Positions 62,454 through 64,000 of a stretch of DNA of 64,000 bases are shown here, one piece after another. Below the pieces are notes generated by a model that did no database searches, was not told the DNA's origin, and saw nothing but the letters and a program-made list of their open reading frames with translations. The stretch spans positions 1 to 64,000 of the forward strand of contig CAMKSE010000015.1 in the NCBI GenBank assembly GCA_946415365.1, given 5' to 3'. The position numbers and the translations under genes are program-made. How positions within the stretch are numbered: position 1 is the stretch's first letter; each line of letters begins with the position of its first letter. This stretch comes from an uncultured Prevotellaceae bacterium. GTDB lineage: Bacteria > Bacteroidota > Bacteroidia > Bacteroidales > Bacteroidaceae.

Positions 62454-62705
62454 ATGATAAAAAAATACTTGGATAATATCCGAAATGCAGGTCTTTTCCT
62501 GCTCATTATCACCTTCGTAATATCCACCTTGTGGGGTTCGCAACACGCATTCTTCCCTATGCTGTTTTCTGTGGTGCTATTATTGATTGTTGCAATATAC
62601 AAAGCCCTGCACTGGAAAGAATATGAGAAGGACAACAAACGAAACGCCTGGATTGCTCTTGCGCTGTTTGTACTCATGTTCATGAACACATTCTTCCCGC
62701 TATGA
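62454..62705 (+). CDS. Small membrane protein with HWKE motif (copy 3)
   Basis: The 83-residue protein begins MIKKYLDNIRNAG, has helices at about 12-28 and 34-50, the motif KALHWKEYEKDNKRN and a final helix. Its stop overlaps the ATG of the MazG-like gene by 4 bp, so translation is coupled. Three-helix topology with the HWKE loop probably in the cytoplasm is my reading; function is unknown. Confidence 0.78.
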   Translation: MIKKYLDNIRNAGLFLLIITFVISTLWGSQHAFFPMLFSVVLLLIVAIYKALHWKEYEKDNKRNAWIALALFVLMFMNTFFPL

Positions 62706-63028
62706 CGATAAAGGAAGCACAAGAAGCTGTAGATCAATGGATTAGGGAGTATGGTGTGCGCTACTTCTCAGAGTTGACCAATATGGCTGTACTGACAGAG
62801 GAGGTTGGCGAATTGGCTCGTGTAATCGCACGCAAATATGGTGACCAAAGTTTCAAGGAGGGAGAGACAGACAACCTCGGCGAAGAGATGGCAGATGTGT
62901 TTTGGGTTCTTCTATGTTTGGCAAACCAGACGGGTGTTGACCTAACGGAGGAACTCAAGAAATCTATAGAAAAGAAGACACAGCGAGACTCGCTGAGACA
63001 CATACATAACAAGAAGTTAATGGCTTAA
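62702..63028 (+). CDS. MazG-like nucleotide pyrophosphohydrolase
   Basis: The 108-residue all-alpha NTP pyrophosphohydrolase has the metal motif EEVGELARV and, further on, GEEMADVFWVL (the ExxE and ExxD pairs that bind Mg). It probably hydrolyses non-canonical or excess nucleoside triphosphates. Single-domain length is normal for the small MazG-like type. It overlaps the last HWKE gene and precedes deoC by 12 bp. Confidence 0.9.
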   Translation: MTIKEAQEAVDQWIREYGVRYFSELTNMAVLTEEVGELARVIARKYGDQSFKEGETDNLGEEMADVFWVLLCLANQTGVDLTEELKKSIEKKTQRDSLRHIHNKKLMA

Positions 63029-63040
63029 AACAACATAACT

Positions 63041-63943
63041 ATGACAGAAAAGAATTTAGAGAAAGGCCGCATTGAAGAGGCTCTTGGCAAGTACAACCTC
63101 AACGTCTCAGACGAAGAAGTTAAAGCTGCCGTGAAGAAAATCATCGCAGAAAAAGTACATGAAAACGACAATCCAGAAGTTAAGCAATTCCTGATGGGTA
63201 GCGTCGAGTTGACAACCTTGAAAACGACGGATTCCGACGAGAGTGTGATGGCATTCACAGAGCGTGTAAACCAGTTCGACGAGCAGTACCCTGCCCTACC
63301 CCATGTGGCAACCATCTGTGTCTATCCCCGTTTCGCCAGGACCGTTGCTGAGACCCTGGAAGTTGAAGGTGTAGAAATCGCTTGTGTTTCAGGCAGTTTC
63401 CCGTCGTCTCAGGCCCTCATTGAGGTAAAGACAGTAGAGACAGCGCTGGCCATTAAAGACGGAGCTACAGAGATAGATATGGTATTATCTGTAGGTGCCT
63501 TCTTGTCAGGTGATTATGAGACAGTTTGCGACGAGATCCAACAGATGAAGGAGGCTTGTGGTGAGAAGAAGATGAAGGTGATCCTGGAGACAGGATGTTT
63601 GAAGACAGCCTCGAATATCAAGACAGCCTCGCTGTTGGCAATGTATTCTGGCGCAGACTATATAAAGACATCGACAGGTAAGCTAGAGCCTGCTGCAACC
63701 CCAGAGGCAGCCTACGTGATGTGTCAAGCCATCAAGGAATACTACGATGAAACGGGCATTCAGATTGGTTTTAAGCCTGCTGGAGGCCTTAATAGTGTCA
63801 TGGATGCGCTGATATACTATACAATAGTGAAAGAGGTCTTAGGCGAGAAATGGCTCACTAACCAATGGTTCCGTATGGGTACCTCACGTCTTGCTAATCT
63901 GTTGCTTAGCGAGGTCATTGGCGAAGAGACGAAGTTCTTCTAA
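63041..63943 (+). CDS. deoC: Deoxyribose-phosphate aldolase
   Basis: The 300-residue class I aldolase splits 2-deoxyribose-5-phosphate into acetaldehyde and glyceraldehyde-3-phosphate. The blocks are ATICVYPRFA, GATEIDMVLSVGAFLSGDY, KVILETGCLKTASNI and DYIKTSTGKLEPAATPEA, where the Lys of IKTSTG is the Schiff-base residue, then GFKPAGGLN. The protein is about 50 residues longer at the N-terminus than short DeoC forms, as usual in Bacteroidota. It is last in the dtd to deoC run; the last 57 bases of the window show the start of an AT-rich gap. Confidence 0.95.
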   Translation: MTEKNLEKGRIEEALGKYNLNVSDEEVKAAVKKIIAEKVHENDNPEVKQFLMGSVELTTLKTTDSDESVMAFTERVNQFDEQYPALPHVATICVYPRFARTVAETLEVEGVEIACVSGSFPSSQALIEVKTVETALAIKDGATEIDMVLSVGAFLSGDYETVCDEIQQMKEACGEKKMKVILETGCLKTASNIKTASLLAMYSGADYIKTSTGKLEPAATPEAAYVMCQAIKEYYDETGIQIGFKPAGGLNSVMDALIYYTIVKEVLGEKWLTNQWFRMGTSRLANLLLSEVIGEETKFF

Positions 63944-64000
63944 AACAGAAGAACTATTTTAGACAGAAAGACATTTTTAGACATAAGTACATAAGAACAT

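Overview
The window looks like a chromosome segment of an anaerobic Bacteroidota, order Bacteroidales, most likely Prevotella-like (Prevotella/Segatella/Xylanibacter group). The evidence is a SusC-type receptor, many Bacteroidales-type families (WbqC, DUF2851, DUF4840, M13 lipoprotein peptidase, long LepB), class III ribonucleotide reductase (nrdDG), a three-subunit fumarate reductase/succinate dehydrogenase, and about 25 promoters with the Bacteroidota -7 box TAnnTTTG, about ten of them with a well-placed TTG/TTTG -33 box. I see no rRNA, tRNA, phage, IS or CRISPR array. The left and middle parts are GC-rich; the mnmG-to-deoC end is visibly more AT-rich.

Layout. 1-9.8 kb: a SusC receptor (its SusD partner would lie off the left edge), a secreted unknown protein, then dapB-lepB-wbqC, dprA and a DUF2851 gene, all on the minus strand. 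9.9-14.2 kb: M13 peptidase, dus, and a secreted alpha/beta hydrolase. 14.3-28.3 kb: a carbohydrate-linked block with a sugar MFS transporter and DUF5107-TPR protein, a CE2-like acetyl esterase, a LytTR response regulator and LytS-like kinase next to an outer-membrane beta-barrel protein, and two CE1-like esterases. 28.9-31.6 kb: nrdD-nrdG. 31.8-42.5 kb: lemA-DUF2207, ruvB-coaD-ybeY, parE-ctp, an RNA-methyltransferase-like gene and a CDF transporter. 42.6-52.8 kb: ECF sigma factor with a four-helix membrane partner, SH3 protein, cyclophilin, two DMT transporters, a FucI-like/murQ/GH16 operon, a candidate small RNA, DUF2461, an S66 carboxypeptidase and a cytidylate-kinase-like protein. 52.9-56.4 kb: sdhCAB. 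56.6-64 kb: mnmG-apt-uvrC-dtd-mazG-deoC, with three tandem small membrane genes inside it and two parS-like sites flanking apt.

The most unusual content is intergenic. (1) Three gaps carry arrays with an exact 22-bp period built from GAGTT/AACTC-type palindromes. (2) A dispersed palindromic element with heptanucleotide arms (TTTATAG type) fills gaps, supplies the start codons of coaD and ybeY, forms the end of the sugar transporter gene and sits in frame inside wbqC; other heptamer arrays form the 3' ends of two genes and an internal stretch of the LytS kinase. (3) Two 11-bp direct repeats exactly 22 bp apart lie just upstream of the outer-membrane protein promoter, in the geometry expected for the adjacent LytTR regulator. 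(4) A stand-alone promoter-hairpin-terminator unit near 49.1 kb looks like a small RNA gene. (5) Three tandem paralogous small membrane proteins share an HWKE motif.
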